Source: Bemisia tabaci
Lineage: Eukaryota > Arthropoda > Insecta > Hemiptera > Aleyrodidae
Length of the DNA stretch: 64,000 bases
Direction: 5' to 3'
Assembly: GCF_918797505.1 (NCBI RefSeq)
Contig: NC_092797.1
Location: forward strand, 27,603,372 to 27,667,371
Positions 23,326 through 36,155 of this stretch are shown in pieces. How positions within the stretch are numbered: position 1 is the stretch's first letter; every line of letters starts with the position of its first letter. Made by a program: the position numbers and the translations under genes. The notes beneath the pieces were generated by a model, which had not been told where the DNA came from, did no database searches, and saw nothing but the letters and a program-made list of their open reading frames with translations.

Positions 23326-23454
23326 ATATTTTGTTGAATTTTGATACTAACCTAAGTGATCGGTGCTCGGGTGCTGATAAGGATCTAGTTTGGAAGCGCA
23401 CTGCTTTCGCTCATCGGTTTTTGTTGTTAGTGAATTGCTCTAGCGTTCGGGAAC

Positions 23455-23847
23455 ATGGATCCACCGCCTTTATCCGAATTGGATCTCAATTTCGAGCCGC
23501 AGACCCGTGCAAGGTCCAACACGTGGCCCTTGCCGCGACCTGAGAACTACGTCGAGGATCCGCCATCGATCAAGTGCGAGGAAGTTGATAACTACTATCA
23601 GCTCGATATTAAAAGCCCCAACGTGGTCGGAGGGCCTTCGATTCCGGGGTTACCTGGTGGTCAGCTCAAGAAAAATTCGAGCCGGCGAAACGCCTGGGGT
23701 AACTTGTCCTACGCCGACCTCATAACGCAGGCGATCAGTTCGACCCCCGAAAAAAGACTCACATTGTCACAGATTTACGAATGGATGGTGCATAATATAC
23801 CGTATTTCAACGATAAAGGAGATAGCAACAGCTCTGCAGGATGGAAG
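23455..23847 (+). CDS. FOXO: FOXO transcription factor, first coding exon (partial)
   Basis: 131 codons from an ATG in strong context (AACATGG) to a GTAAGC donor at 23848. The N terminus carries the Akt/14-3-3 site [13 protein letters not shown], with Thr23 as the phospho-acceptor (equivalent to Thr32 of human FOXO3). Residues from about 79 on begin the forkhead domain: [16 protein letters not shown], helix 2 with SQIYEWMV, and the FOXO-specific [11 protein letters not shown] insertion. The exon ends after GWK, just before the recognition helix (NSIRHNLS in the family); vertebrate FOXO genes are split at the same place. FOXO is the nuclear effector that insulin/Akt signalling excludes from the nucleus; it drives stress, growth and lifespan genes. 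The remaining exons are not in the window, which implies a first intron longer than 40 kb. Confidence 0.96.
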
Positions 23848-24003
23848 GTAAGCCCATTTTCCTGGTTTTAAGTACTTGAGATGTTTCTTCTTTTCTCCAC
23901 GTGCGCTTGATTTCAGGTCCTCCTCTAGCCTCTTATCACATTCTGTTTTCAGTCGCAATTTGTGACGTTATTTATGCATCGTATTTATATCGTCTTCTCC
24001 GCC

Positions 24004-24238
24004 ACGAAAGAACGTAACTACATTTCAATGTTGCCAAATTTCCTCTCGCTAATCACAATTTTAGCGAAAGAATGTTGAGCATTTCTGACTGTACATTTCA
24101 CTGATTTTTCATCTGATCTCATACAAAAATCAGAAAAATTTTGAACTAAAATCGCAGAGGTGCACTCTTGTAAAAAACGAATTGTTTGAGTCAATTTTGC
24201 AACCTTGGAATTGAGTTACGTTCCTTCGTCCGGAAAAC
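24004..24238. mobile_element. MITE family K, copy 1
   Basis: Left end GAAAGAACGTAACTACATTT, right end GAGTTACGTTCCTTCGTCCG, imperfect complements. Related pieces occur at 30287-30462 and 63150-63230. Confidence 0.6.
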
Positions 24239-27200
24239 AACGATTCATCATTACCTACCTACCGATCGTGGTCATTCCTACAAATTAATTTCTTATGTGA
24301 TTTTTCATCCCCTCTCCAGACTGATTTTCCCTCTCAAAAAATAGCCACGAAAAAAAATTGGGAGATTTCAAGCTCTCTCATCCCAAAGTACATACTTAAG
24401 TGTTTTTACTCACTTCAGATCTAAATAAAAAATATGTCCATACCTAAGTAAAATGGAAGCTGATGACATTAGATGTCACACCAAAATCCAAACTCCTATT
24501 TGCGACCTCAGGAAGTGCTTGAGTATTTTTCCTTCTTTCAACTTTCTGCAGAATTGCAGGTGAGTTGATGTTGTCCAAAATGTAGTATGTGGGAGGGGCT
24601 CCCCCCTCCCAACCCCCACTCGGACCGCAACTAACAGACAATAATAATAAAGAGAGGGGAGGTCATGTCCCCTACTCAATCAGCACACGTAGGTGCTCGT
24701 AGTGTTGCAATTGGCTCTAGCTAGAACATCGAATTATTTTCAATTCAAGGAGACGCTGTGATTAAAATTTTTTGTGTTCAAAGAATTTTTACAAGAAATC
24801 GTAGGTATCATGAAAAAACATTTAAAGTCAAGGAATATTGAGATTCAAGAAATTTTGTCATCTTGTAATTTGCACCTGGAGTCGTCTTGTGCCCATGAAG
24901 TCGCTGTCTCCTTGATCACAGAACCTTTGTACAGATGGGTGATCTATGAGATCAGGTTGATAATTTTTGTACTATTTAACTTGAGTTCCCGGTTTACCTT
25001 TTGGCACGGGCCCTCAAAATACTGATTTTAGGGTTCACTATTTAATCGCGAATAGGTACCTACAGTTTTCTATTATCAGTCAGTGACAGTTCCTAGGTTA
25101 TTGCAGGCAGGTTTGCCGATTTTCAAGTACCTGCTGGACTTACCTAAGGATAAACAGCTTTTAATACAGGCATGACTGAAGCTCCATGCCAGCTGAAAGT
25201 ATGATGACGCTGTTTCTTGTCTGTTATCTTTTTCTCGTAGATTCCAAATCGTAAGTTGTTACTTCCGGCTGTTGTCCTAACAAAAAAACACGTTGTTCTC
25301 CCATCTCTTGGTGATTCAGAAGCTTACTCATTTTTTCAGTAAAAATTTTGGATGATGGTCAATCTTACCCTTTGATTTGTCGAAATTTACGGAAGTACCG
25401 CTCATCAACTTGGGCTCAAGCTCAAACACGTGTATTTTTCTTTGTTTGTTTGTTTTTTTTTTTTTATTCGGTACTATTTCCACGTGCATCACCAGTGGTA
25501 TTAATTTTTTTCCATCACTGTGTGTCAAAATTCCCTTACTTAACTTACTTAGTCGTTTTAATTACGTACTGAGTCCTAGTTTTTTTTTTCTGAGCAGCCA
25601 AGATGAAACGTTTTTTGCTACTAACTCGTTATGTGCTAAGATGATTTTCTTCAGCTTAATTGGAGCTTTGATAAAAATTATCTCTGCGTTCTCAGCCTTT
25701 TTGCGCCTTGCGAACTTTAATTAAAACAGAGGATATGCGTAAAATAATTAGACGCATTATCGCTAAAGAAGTCTTCTGATGGAGAGAATCCATGGCAAAT
25801 GGACTTCTTCCATTTCAGAGCAAAAAATTAAGTACCTAGTACCAATAAATATCGTGCGGGTATTGATTTTATTTGGTCTTAGTGAGATTTTATGCGCAAA
25901 AAGCACGGACTATCATAGTAAGACGGATAGTCTCTCATGATTTATTGGTAATTATCTCGAGTTGGTAATTCTCTTAGTAATTCTCTCGAAGAGAAGATTA
26001 TTTCGAGTACATAATGACGGGCCTAGATGAACTTTTCTAAATTCAAGGCGGCGACATCGTTGTCTTGTTTTATTTTGATAAGCAAACGGAGAACATCAAT
26101 TTTATGTTTTGAATTTTCTCTATTCGCCATTTCAATGGATTGTAGCGAAAAAGAAAAAGAAATATAAATAATAGTCGTCCGGTCCTCCTCACATAGAAAA
26201 AAAACATCGATTACCGAATGGTTATACCTAAAGGTTATGTTCTTTTCGCACCTAAGCTTCGGGGTGAGAGAAGTTGATTCTCTCAAAGTGGAAATCGAAG
26301 AAGGAAAGACATTTTTAATAGTTTTTCGGGTATATTCAATTTTAAATCTTAAAACGAAATGTAGAAGCTGAAAAATTATACTCGTGAATGTTTATCAAAA
26401 GATCTAAAAAAAATGCAAAGCCAGTAACGCCGGATCGACCAATACGTCCCGTTCAGTACTTTGGATGTGCAAAATTTCAATTGTAGGTAACGCGATAAAA
26501 ATAAAACCTATCGGCTTAAAATACACCCCGAGTATATCTGCGTATATCGATAGCCTCATTGAAAAACAACACGTGTCCGTGCTTAAATGTAAGATAGCGA
26601 AGAACTAGGTCAATTAAGCCTAAATTGTCCCACTTCTGCGGAAAGCGCACTTCGAAAGAGAGGTTTTATTTATTATTTTACTTCAAACTCAATAACGTTT
26701 TTGCATGGAAGGTGTTGATGTTGATAAGTTGACGTAAAAAAAAAAATTCGCGAACGGCTTTAGTCAAGTTACAATAACCTCCTAGAAAATGTTCGAAAAA
26801 AGGCTATAATCTATTCGCATAGGTACAATATTTGTACATGTACCCATCGGCTGCCTAAGCTACCTTCGTAGTAGGTGTTTAAGGAGGTACCATTTCTGGC
26901 TGGAAAAAATTCATGCGCCATGAGTTTCCAATTGTGCTTAAGTGATTTTAAATGTCTGAAAAAGACATAGTGTTTTCTCTTTGCCAAACGTAGTCCAAAT
27001 AATGGGATCGATCTATTGCGTTGGGACTATTGGCATGTTAAGTATATCTACCTCTTAATTCCTGAATGAATAACTACGTTTGTATCTATGTGACGTTACT
27101 GGTTAACTGTCGCACAATTTGGAGGTAACTATCTTAAGGGAGAGCACCTCATCGTCTCGTAGTTATCGGACTTAAGTTTGAAATATGGAATTACTATTTT

Positions 27201-28583
27201 AGAAGTTCTAGACTAGGTAATTTTTGAGACAATCTGCAAACGCGTGCTTTTATGATCAAGCCAAAAATTAAATTTCTCAATGTAAAATAAAGGTATTTTC
27301 TTCCGATCTATCGTCTACCTAGCCATCGTCTTTTCTAACATCGTGTATCCGAAGTTCACTTCGATGACCTCGATGTTAACTGCTAGAGCGAAATCATTTT
27401 GCTAATGCACTATTTAAGACTATGCACGTAAGATTTGAATGCCAGAAGTGACCCCTTTTGACGGTAAAAATGTCATCGGCTTCGACTACCAACAGTAAAT
27501 TCGTCAGGTGAGCTCCCCTTTCAAGACCTTCGTGGTCCCGTGTGCGACTTTTGGAACTTTTTATTTGACAAGTCGAGCAATTGGGCTGAACTTTGACAAC
27601 TTCCATAAGCAACGCAGCTCTCGCAGAAATGCCCTATCAATTTCGCTTCGATTCCGTGCCCTAGGCTCTAATCAGAGTTGCCTTACAATTTTTTTCTCCT
27701 CGACTATCGTAAATTAAGTAGTTTGGATCGTCAATTGAGGCAACCCTGGTCTGGGCTCCCGCGAAGCAAGATTAATTAAGTCGCTCGTTGTTTAATAGAG
27801 CTAACTCATCTTATCAATTTTTCATAAAACTCATGCCGCTAATACCTCTGCCTAGCGTTTTAATTCTCCGCGGCGTATGTGGAGGGGAGGGTGCTTGAAT
27901 ATGGATGGACGGAAGAAGAGAGGATGAGGCAATAGGATCAAGAGGAGCGAATGGAGGTGGGATATCAGCATATCTTGACTTTCATCGTGCAAAATATTTT
28001 GCTCTTCAGTTTCTGTAGCCGAACTTCGCATTGTTTTTACGAAGCGCTTTTTTGTGTGTCAGAACGTCGCACTCGCGAATTAATAGCCCCCTTCTAATTT
28101 TTTTCTGTACGCATTTGTTTTTATTTTCATTGAAGTGTTCTAGACCCGGATAGTCCCTTCGGAAGACAATGCTCCGTGTCCCTTTTTTTTTTTTTAGAGC
28201 GTCTTTAGAGAGTACTCAGATGCAATGAGTTTTACTCTTTTGGATGGTATGCAGGGCAAACGTCATGACCCTCTTTTTGGTCAAGAAGTTTCATAAAAAT
28301 CCCTAAATACCCATGTTTCCTCAACTATCCCCAAGAAATCCGTAAATCTTGCAAAACCGTAATTTTTCTCGCACAACTCTGACGTCAATCGGTATATTGA
28401 TATGTGATATTTAAATCGGATTGGCTCGTTTGAATTTTTCGCTCTCTAAAGGCAGTACGAAATACAAAAATGCTGGCCAAAAAAGGCGAAACCACGTTTC
28501 TCGCAGAGTTTCAAAATTTCTCCTCGTAGGTATTATATTTTTTTGAGAAGAAACAAGCCAACTTCTTAGCTGAAATTGTCACA

Positions 28584-28964
28584 CACTGAAAAAATAGTTA
28601 CGGGCTATATAGGCACACCGTCCGTTCCGGACTCTGAGACTAAAAGTTCCGGGTGCTGGAGCCGTAGCTTCACGGAAAAAATTAAATTGCTAATTTAACA
28701 ATTAAATTTCTAACAACAGTGACTGCAATATTTCAACGTAGATTTCACTACACAAAAATACTTTAACCACCCCCCGTGGTTATATTAGCTTACAAGTAGC
28801 ATTTTTGTGTTGTGAAATCTACGTTGAAATATTGCAGTCCCTTTTTTTAGCAATGTAATTTTTTCCGTGTTCGATTGCTCCAGGTGCTACGCCCGGAACT
28901 TTTGGCCTCCAAGCCCGGAACAGCCCGTGATTGCGGCTTCCACAGTCGGAGTTTGTTTTCAGTG
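28584..28964. mobile_element. MITE family F, copy 1, interrupted
   Basis: Ends CACTGAAAAAATAG and GTTTTCAGTG; interior rich in AGTTCCGG/CCGGAACT motifs. It is split at 28671-28869 by a second element. Copy 2 at 32261-32442 lacks the insert and serves as the empty site. Confidence 0.8.
28671..28869. mobile_element. foldback element nested in MITE F
   Basis: Ends CACGGAAAAAATTA and TAATTTTTTCCGTG; inner arms CTGCAATATTTCAACGTAGA and its complement are near perfect over about 43 bases. Comparison with the uninterrupted copy F2 shows insertion in GCTTCGATTGCTCC with duplication of TT only. Confidence 0.85.
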
Positions 28965-29339
28965 TAGGATATTCCGGATTCTTTGGAAAATCCCCAGATC
29001 CCTAAAAATGCTGACAAATCTTTAGATCCAGGCATAAGTCCTCAGATATCGGGCCACTGAATAAGACTCATCCCCATATCCGTAAGGTGACCGGGCGATG
29101 ATCGCTGCGAAGTGGGAGTGGGGCCCGGCCGGCGAGAATGGGAGATCCTGGTCGAATCATGGACTGCGACACTTTGTCCGAGTCCCCGCGAGCCGCGCCA
29201 TGAGCCGCGAACTCGGCTGACGACAGAGGACGGAGGCAGAGGCAGAATCGAAGGAAAGTGTCAAAAAAAGTGATGACTGTAGCCTTGACTTGAACCTGCT
29301 TCGGTAATGATGCCATTCTCGGCACTCGCCGCTCCGCCA

Positions 29340-29572
29340 CACAGTGGATCTAGTCCATTAGAGAGCTCGGACATGACATTATTCACTAAAACTGAAAATT
29401 TTCGTGTTCATTTTATCGTATTTGAAATTTTAAGGGGTGACTCTGAAAGAAAATTTTACGAGGAAACCAATGGAACCATTTTTAGAACCTCAAAGTTTTG
29501 TATAAACGGAGTTAAAAGTGTTCAAAGTTTCCAAATTTTGTCCGACCTCTCATATTGGCTCGACCCACTGTG
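29340..29572 (-). mobile_element. MITE family E, copy 1
   Basis: 233 bp with terminal repeats CACAGTGGATCTAGTC and GGCTCGACCCACTGTG; interior with GTCCGACCTCTC near one end. It is in the opposite orientation to copy 2, 75 bp away. Flanks CGCCA are repeated on both sides. Confidence 0.8.
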
Positions 29573-29647
29573 CGCCACGCGGTGTCGCCGTCGTCGTCGC
29601 TTATGCAACCAGATTCCAGTCCCACTGCCACTCGGCAACCCACGGCG

Positions 29648-29881
29648 CACTGTGGATCGAGTCAATGGGAGAGGATTGGAGAGGAATTTGGATACTTTCA
29701 AAGTTATAAACTCCCTTTATACAAAATTTTGAGATATTAAAAGTGGTTTCATTGGTTTCCTCGTGAAATTGTCTGCTGGAAGCACGCCTTAAAATTTAAA
29801 ATGTGACAAATTAAACATCAAAACTTGCTATTTTACTAAAAAATTTCATGTCTGACCTCTTCTATTAGTTTTTCCACTGTG
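29648..29881 (+). mobile_element. MITE family E, copy 2
   Basis: Starts CACTGTGGATCGAGTCAATG and ends TTTTCCACTGTG. With copy 1 it forms an inverted pair around a CG-rich spacer (GTCGCCGTCGTCGTCGC). Confidence 0.8.
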
Positions 29882-29942
29882 CGGCAGCCCGGCTACCAAC
29901 AACGCTGCCAGCTTACCCGGTCGCCAATCCAACTCCTGTCTT

Positions 29943-30199
29943 ATGCACTTCCTTGCTAAGAAAAACGCCGTATGGACATTTAGCTGTTGCCTAAATTCCT
30001 TCAATAAAAACGAATTTACGGGGAAAATTGTGATTATATTTTTTTTAAAATTTTTCAGACAATTTTGTCGCAATTTAATCCAAAATAACTAAAAATTTCA
30101 AAGAGAAATACGCATAACTTTCCTCAAAAATACATGTTTTAGCCGAGGGAATTTGGCGACTCTTGAATGTTCATGCGGCGTTCTTCCTTAGCGCGGTAG
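29943..30199. mobile_element. MITE family A, copy 3
   Basis: Left end CTTGCTAAGAAAAACGCCG, right end CGTTCTTCCTTAGCGCGGTA, with family interior. Ends are more diverged than in copy 2. Confidence 0.75.
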
Positions 30200-30286
30200 T
30201 GTAGTAATCCATTGGGGAATGGAAATTAAGAAGGAGTGCTGCTCCGATTAAGAGACCGATAAGACCGTATTTGAAATTTCGCCGTT

Positions 30287-30462
30287 TCCCTCGCGAAAGA
30301 GCGTAACTGCTTTTCAATGCTGGCAAATTTCCCCTCAAAAATCACTGTTTTGCCAGGAAAATTTTGGGCATTTCCAACTAAAAATCCCCCTGATTTTTCG
30401 TCTTTCATGTAGAAACCAAGAAAATTTTTGGAGAAAAATTGAATTGTTTGAGTCGTATGACG
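30287..30462. repeat. MITE family K, copy 2 (fragment)
   Basis: Shares GCGAAAGAGCGTAACT, CTGGCAAATTTCCCCTC and GAATTGTTTGAGTC with copy 1 at 24 kb; the right end is missing. Confidence 0.55.
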
Positions 30463-31020
30463 CCTGAGGGGCGGATCGCTACGGGGGTTGGACCCAAAGT
30501 GTTCAACGGACGTAGCCACTTCGCAATGAATGAAATGTAAGGGTGGAATCCATCCTAACTTTGCCTGGAAAGAAAACCATAACTGAAATACTAGTCAATC
30601 GGGGTCGTTATCTCATTGTCAGTCTGCGCTCACATTTTACCTTGGACCTATTCTGACTTAAAATACCGAATGCAAAGAGGTCAGCCGGAGATTTAGTTTC
30701 GCGAATGAACTCCTTAATAAGGCACTTAATTTTTAATCAAAATACTCGTTTAGTGTCATCACTTTTTTTTAATGCTGAGGGTTTGCCGCTTAAAATGAGT
30801 TAGTAAATCCTGCCGGTAGCGGCGGCGGCGCGGCCGGCGAATACCTGATTATTCCAACGGCCGGTCCCCGCTTTTGGCGGTCCCAGTAATTCAGCAGCTT
30901 AGACGATTACGTAAATTTGTGCTGAGGATCGATTAAATTTTCGGTTATTTGCAATTTTTCAATGGGTTCGTTATTAAAGTCTGGCTTCGAATATAATTCG
31001 TGTCTATAGGCAGACATCAA

Positions 31021-31190
31021 ACATGCATTTTTGAAGAAAGTTATTCATTTCTCCTTGAAATTTTCAATTTGTAAGATCAAATCGCGTACAAAATTTTTGA
31101 AAAATACTTAAAAAATTTCCAGTAAATTTGGTTTTTATTAAAGGAAAGGCAACACCTGATGGCTCAGACGGCGTTTTTCCTTAGCACAGC
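31021..31190. repeat. MITE family A, copy 4 (right part)
   Basis: Only the right arm is clear, ending GGCGTTTTTCCTTAGCACAG. The left terminus is absent or too diverged to place. Confidence 0.6.
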
Positions 31191-32260
31191 AGTATTGAAT
31201 TGATTTAGTAACATGAGGTGAGATCCAGTCAACTTTAACTCCCATTCGGAGTGAAATTAGAGTACATCTCAATCCGTCAAACTCTAACAGTTTTAACTGA
31301 CCTAATGAGTTGCTCCTAAACTCGAGTCTCGTTCACTCGAACTACGAGATAATTAACTATACTTAAGTAGCTTCACTACAAGAACAAAATATAATTATTC
31401 GTAACAATACATCAGAGACAACAATAAATTCAGGCAATCTAATCTGATTAGGAAACATTTTGTCACCAGATGATGCTTGATTAACAACTTGGTGAGCTAG
31501 TCTAACGATGACTGATGGCGAGCAGTTTGCCAAGCAAGTTGGTTAAAATAGATATTTCTTGCGAAACAGATTGCTGAGCCCTGTGGCCATCAGTCATCAT
31601 TACACCAATCTGCGCGTGGACGCACGGGTAATCTAGTCTTACCTCAACATAGAGAACTCTACGAGCGAAAAATTCCAATTCTTCCACTGAGCAACTCTGT
31701 TCACCGGGTCCGTTCGATGATGCTGCTTGATACCCTGGCGGGCCGAACCCACGAAGGGTTGAAAATCCAGGCCAAAGAGGAGCCTTCCCCACCCGCACAA
31801 GGCCCGCCCCGATAAAATCCCGGATTTTTGGAAATTAACCGTGGCCAATTATGCAAAAGACACAATGCGGGACCGGACAATGGTATCCGGGAGCACAATC
31901 GGAGGAGAAAGATGGCGCGAAGCAAAGTAACAAAGGAAGGGTTCCCCGACCCTTGTTTCGGCTTTTCGGCCCTCACTTTCCCTTTTCCAAGTAGCCGATT
32001 CACACTCGACGAGACCTTTGATCCGGCTCCAATTCATCAGGCATCATCGTTGCGGGGATCTCCCGAGGATAAGCTGCACTGGCAATTTTACAAACTGTGC
32101 ATCGCATTACTCCAGAAATTATACTCCACGCCATGTCGAGATCTCATTGAATAAGCGATATTTTGCACTAGGAAAATATATTACACACTTGAATGTCCAA
32201 TGTGCATCGGAAGGACGCTCACTCAAGTAGATTCTTGGTCATCTTGCTTTGATATTGGAA

Positions 32261-32442
32261 CACTGAAAATAAAAAGTTATGGGCTATACAGACATATCGT
32301 CTGTTCCGACCGTAGAGGCCGAAAGTTCCGGCTGCTGGAGCCATGGCTTCGATTGCTCCGGCTGCTAAACTCGGAGCTTTTGGCCTCTGAACCCGGTCTA
32401 TATAGCTCGTAAGTTCGGCTTCCACGGCCGGATTTTCTCTTT
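32261..32442. mobile_element. MITE family F, copy 2 (uninterrupted)
   Basis: Shares GGGCTATA, GTTCCGGCTGCTGGAGCC and CGGCTTCCACGGCCGGA with copy 1 at 28.6 kb, without the 199-bp insert. The left end CACTGAAAAT is clear; the right end is worn. Confidence 0.75.
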
Positions 32443-32905
32443 TGTTTTTTAGTTAATCTGAAGATTGGCGGTGGCATTTTTTGTGTTATAAGGTTGGCTG
32501 CTCTTTTGGGCCCAAAGAGCTACATATTTCGACAGATCCGTACTCTACCCACGTAGGTTCTCTAGGCTAGGAGGCATGCCGCACTGAATGCAACAAGCCC
32601 CTGAATTTGCCATCGAAGGGAGGTTAGATTCCCCATCCAGTGGACTCGCTCCCGTGGCGGCATGAACCCCGTTATTCGACAACACAACGTCGGTGTCGCG
32701 TTATCCTCTCTTCCGGGTGACGATTGGCAACATTCACGCCTAACCCTTGGCTCGAGGAGGCAGTACAGTTGGCTCTCGGATCAGACCTGTCAGTTTACGT
32801 AATTCCTCGACTGCTCCGGCCGGTGGCGCCTTGAGCCAGAAAATTCTTACGCCAATCGCCAACGTCGGTCAGGCCCCGATCAATCACTGCAGGCCTCTTA
32901 TACTG

Positions 32906-33150
32906 CACTGCAATGCTAAGGAAGAACGCCGTATAAACCTTAATTTCCCTTGATAAAATATGTATTTTTGAGAACATTCATGCATATTTTTCCTTTAAAG
33001 TTTCAGATATTTTAGATTAAATTGCGTACAAAATTGTCTTAAAATTTTGAAAAACGATATTCGCAATTTTCTCAGTGAATTCGGTTTTTATCAGAGAAAC
33101 TTGAAAACGTCTAAAGGTTCATGCGGTGTTCTTCCTTAGCACGGCAGTAT
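32906..33150. mobile_element. MITE family A, copy 5
   Basis: Left end CACTGCAATGCTAAGGAAGA, right end TTCTTCCTTAGCACGGCAG; TA lies next to both ends (TATACTGC, GCAGTATAG), which would fit insertion at TA, but the duplication size is not certain. Confidence 0.75.
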
Positions 33151-33380
33151 AGTGAAGACGGGATGATAAAAATGTTCGCCTGCGTTTTACTGGTTTTCTG
33201 ATACTGACCACCAGAGAGAATTCAATGGCAAAAGCGGAAATGGATTACGGACTGCCTTGGGCAATATCCCATGTTTTAATATTCGGAGAGCACAACGAAA
33301 TTTGATCCAACTTCAGGGAAATTCGACGCAAATTTGATGGGATTCTGACACAGTTAGGTCTAGTCCATCATCACTGCTGC

Positions 33381-33530
33381 ATTAGAAATTGGACTGCATT
33401 TTGCAATTTGGAACTATAGATTCTAGCTCATCTGAAAAAACACTCATATGCTTAGGGAAACTAATGGCGCATATGTTGTTTTTAAACCGGGCCAGAATTT
33501 ATAGTTCCAGATTGCAGAATGTAGTCTAAT
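33381..33530. mobile_element. 150-bp MITE with 45-bp terminal repeats
   Basis: Starts ATTAGAAATTGGACTGCATT and ends TTGCAGAATGTAGTCTAAT; both arms contain the TTTGGAACTATA / TATAGTTCCAGA complement. Single copy in the window. Confidence 0.7.
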
Positions 33531-34149
33531 TATCGAATAAATTACTGAATGCGAGTTAAGAACACACTTTTTTGAGTTTTTGAAGCATTCCTCTACCATT
33601 TAATTTCTCTCCGGTAATCGAACCGCAAGGAGAAACCGGAACGATGATTTCTGCCTCGACGCGACGTGCTTCATGCTGAAAAAAATGTCATCAATAATTC
33701 ACCTCGTTAGCTTTTCTTAAGAGAGAGAAACGCAGCGATGACCCCCTCTATCGGAAAAACTCAAAATATTTTCCACCGTGAAGTGGCACGTGGAGAAAAG
33801 GGGGAACGCGAGAAAAAGAGAAAACAACCAACAGGAAAATGATGAGAAAGTGAGTACCTCAGCAAGGCTCGGTTGCAGCGAGCTTTTCAAAATGAGGACT
33901 CGTTTCCACAGAAGATGCATAGTTTGCCAATTCCTTTCCTCCATGGAAGCATTCTCACTCTACGACAGAAGGCACTGGGGAAAATGCCATTGAAATTTTT
34001 TGAAATTTTCGCACAATTTTCATTTAGGCGTTATTGTTCCTCATCCCTCGCCCCCTTTCTCTCCCTTGTTCTCCCCTCCCCCTCCTCTTCTTTTCCTCTG
34101 GTTGTTGTCGGAGACGGAAGGGAAAATCAGAGCACCTACATGGAGAGAG

Positions 34150-34305
34150 GTCAGTACGGACAAGTCGGGTATTTTGAGGTTAGGCCGGTCATAAAGCTTT
34201 TAGGGCCCCAAAGAGCACCCAACATGTGAAATCAAGTAGTTTAAAATAAGTTATTGTTTCAATTGTTACGACCCGCCATTTTTTGTGAAACAAGTGCTTG
34301 ACTTG
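34150..34305 (+). repeat. dispersed repeat M, copy 1
   Basis: Shares TACGGACAAGTCGG, AAAGCTTTTAGGGCCC, AAAGAGCACCCAAC and ACGACCCGCC with 62944-63095. It ends directly against MITE C copy 1. Confidence 0.65.
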
Positions 34306-34486
34306 TAGAGGAAACAGAGGCGGATCCAACAAATTGGCAACATTGCCATTTCTCCATTTAAACCTATGGAAATGTATCGACTCTTGGAGGGGCCAGGTGC
34401 TCCGACAAGAATCGATTATTCCGCGTGGCTTTAAATGGAGGAAATCCGGTGTTGCCAAATTGCTGGATTCGCCTCTGTTTCCTCTA
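34306..34486. mobile_element. MITE family C, copy 1
   Basis: Almost completely palindromic: TAGAGGAAACAGAGGCGGAT at the left and ATTCGCCTCTGTTTCCTCTA at the right. The centre carries CCATTTAAACCTATGG and ATCGA motifs shared with family B. Confidence 0.85.
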
Positions 34487-36155
34487 CACTAGTCCGAATG
34501 TCGATTTCCTTTAAGTCGGGCCTGAATTTGTCGCACCCCTCAAAGGCATCCGGGAAGGTCCATAGACCCACAAAATCAGACCCATCGCAGGGCAAGTCAC
34601 AAGCCACTCGGGAACGCGTCTCTGTTCCGGGGAAGTAGGGCAGCGGCAATTAGAGTTCGCGTCGCGGATGACAAGCTGTGCGATAGAATGTGGATATTTT
34701 ATAAGGGTTTTAATGAGGAAAAGCGTTGATTTTCCAGGAGTATTTGGCAACAACTCGCGTCGCGGATGACACGTAGCGCGACAACGTGCGTTGCCGCCGT
34801 CCAACGTCGACGCGGAGATCTAGAGCGTCGTCACTGCACCTATCACTCCTCGATACCCCTATTTCGGTTTTTTTTTTCTTTTCTTTCTTTTTTCTCCGTT
34901 TTATTTACAAAAGCCAATAAAACTCATTCATTCTTAATCTAGGAAAGGCGTTGAAGGGGAGGGCGATGGACCGTCTGTAGCGAAACTGTGACGTAGCTAA
35001 AAATACACACGAAAAATTTCCGTAGAGCATCGATCCGCGAACAGTACAGTCACAGGTAGGGAAAATTTGGCCCTAGGCGAAGCCGAAAACGTCAGAACAA
35101 GTAGGAAAATTCCCTCTAAAAAATCGGGAAAAATTGTGTATACTTGCTTATGTATACGGCAAAGTGAATGTTGCATCGCATGTAAAGTTTTAGCTTACCT
35201 CCTAGCCGGATCGTAAAAGCTCTTATTTTATTGTTTTTTATTCATCCCGTGGTATCTCCAAAGTCAAGGAATTTTCTCATAATTGGCCAGAGAGATTTTG
35301 AAAAAGTCAGAAATTTGGAATTCTACTATTTTGTGGCTAAAGTTTGCAAACCTGGAAACAGCAGTTAAAAAAAAAAAAAAGAAAGAAAACCCTCGATTTT
35401 TTTCTTGTTCCGATGTGCCAGTGTACCAATCATTTTCAGTGGGGTGGTGTAGGATCAATTAGCAATTGTATCGATTCGACTCGAAATTCTGTCGTCCTGG
35501 CTTGATTAGTACTCAACGAACACAAATTCGTGTTGATCCCAAGCAGACTTGATGTGGAGTAAAAGTGGCCATCACCGCGTTGTTTCTGATCCATCCAAAA
35601 TGTGTGTCAGATCAACACAAATGGAAAATTCGCACCAAAAATGTTAATTGCTTCATCTGAGAGTGCTTATTGAGCCGAGCTAGCAGTATTTTTATAATTT
35701 GTTCTGATTAGGGAAATTGTTGAACACAAGATTTAAAGCGAAAAAAATCTACCACCTCGTGACGTCATCAGGCGGCATTTCCCATTTAAACACATGTATC
35801 TCAGTAGATTAGGTCATTTCGTCTTATCTCCTCCAATAATCGTTCAATTTAGAAACCAAGGATATCCTTATGTTCACAATCAGTTCCCTCAGTAGTTTCC
35901 ACCTAGACATGAATTGCATCAAATTTCAGACACCTGCAAATTCTCCTTTGTGTCTGAAAGAAATGCAACTTCAATTTTTTTTTATCCCAGTTCGAACCGC
36001 ACGTGGCGTGATTCCTCTCCGCTCAACTCTCACAACCAATCCAGATTTTAGACCATCATACCTCTCCCTCATTCCCTCCCCTTCCCCCCCTCTCACAAGG
36101 GGCCGAAAGGTATACCGATCCCGCTTGACAGGGCCTCCGGCAACGATGACGTGAC

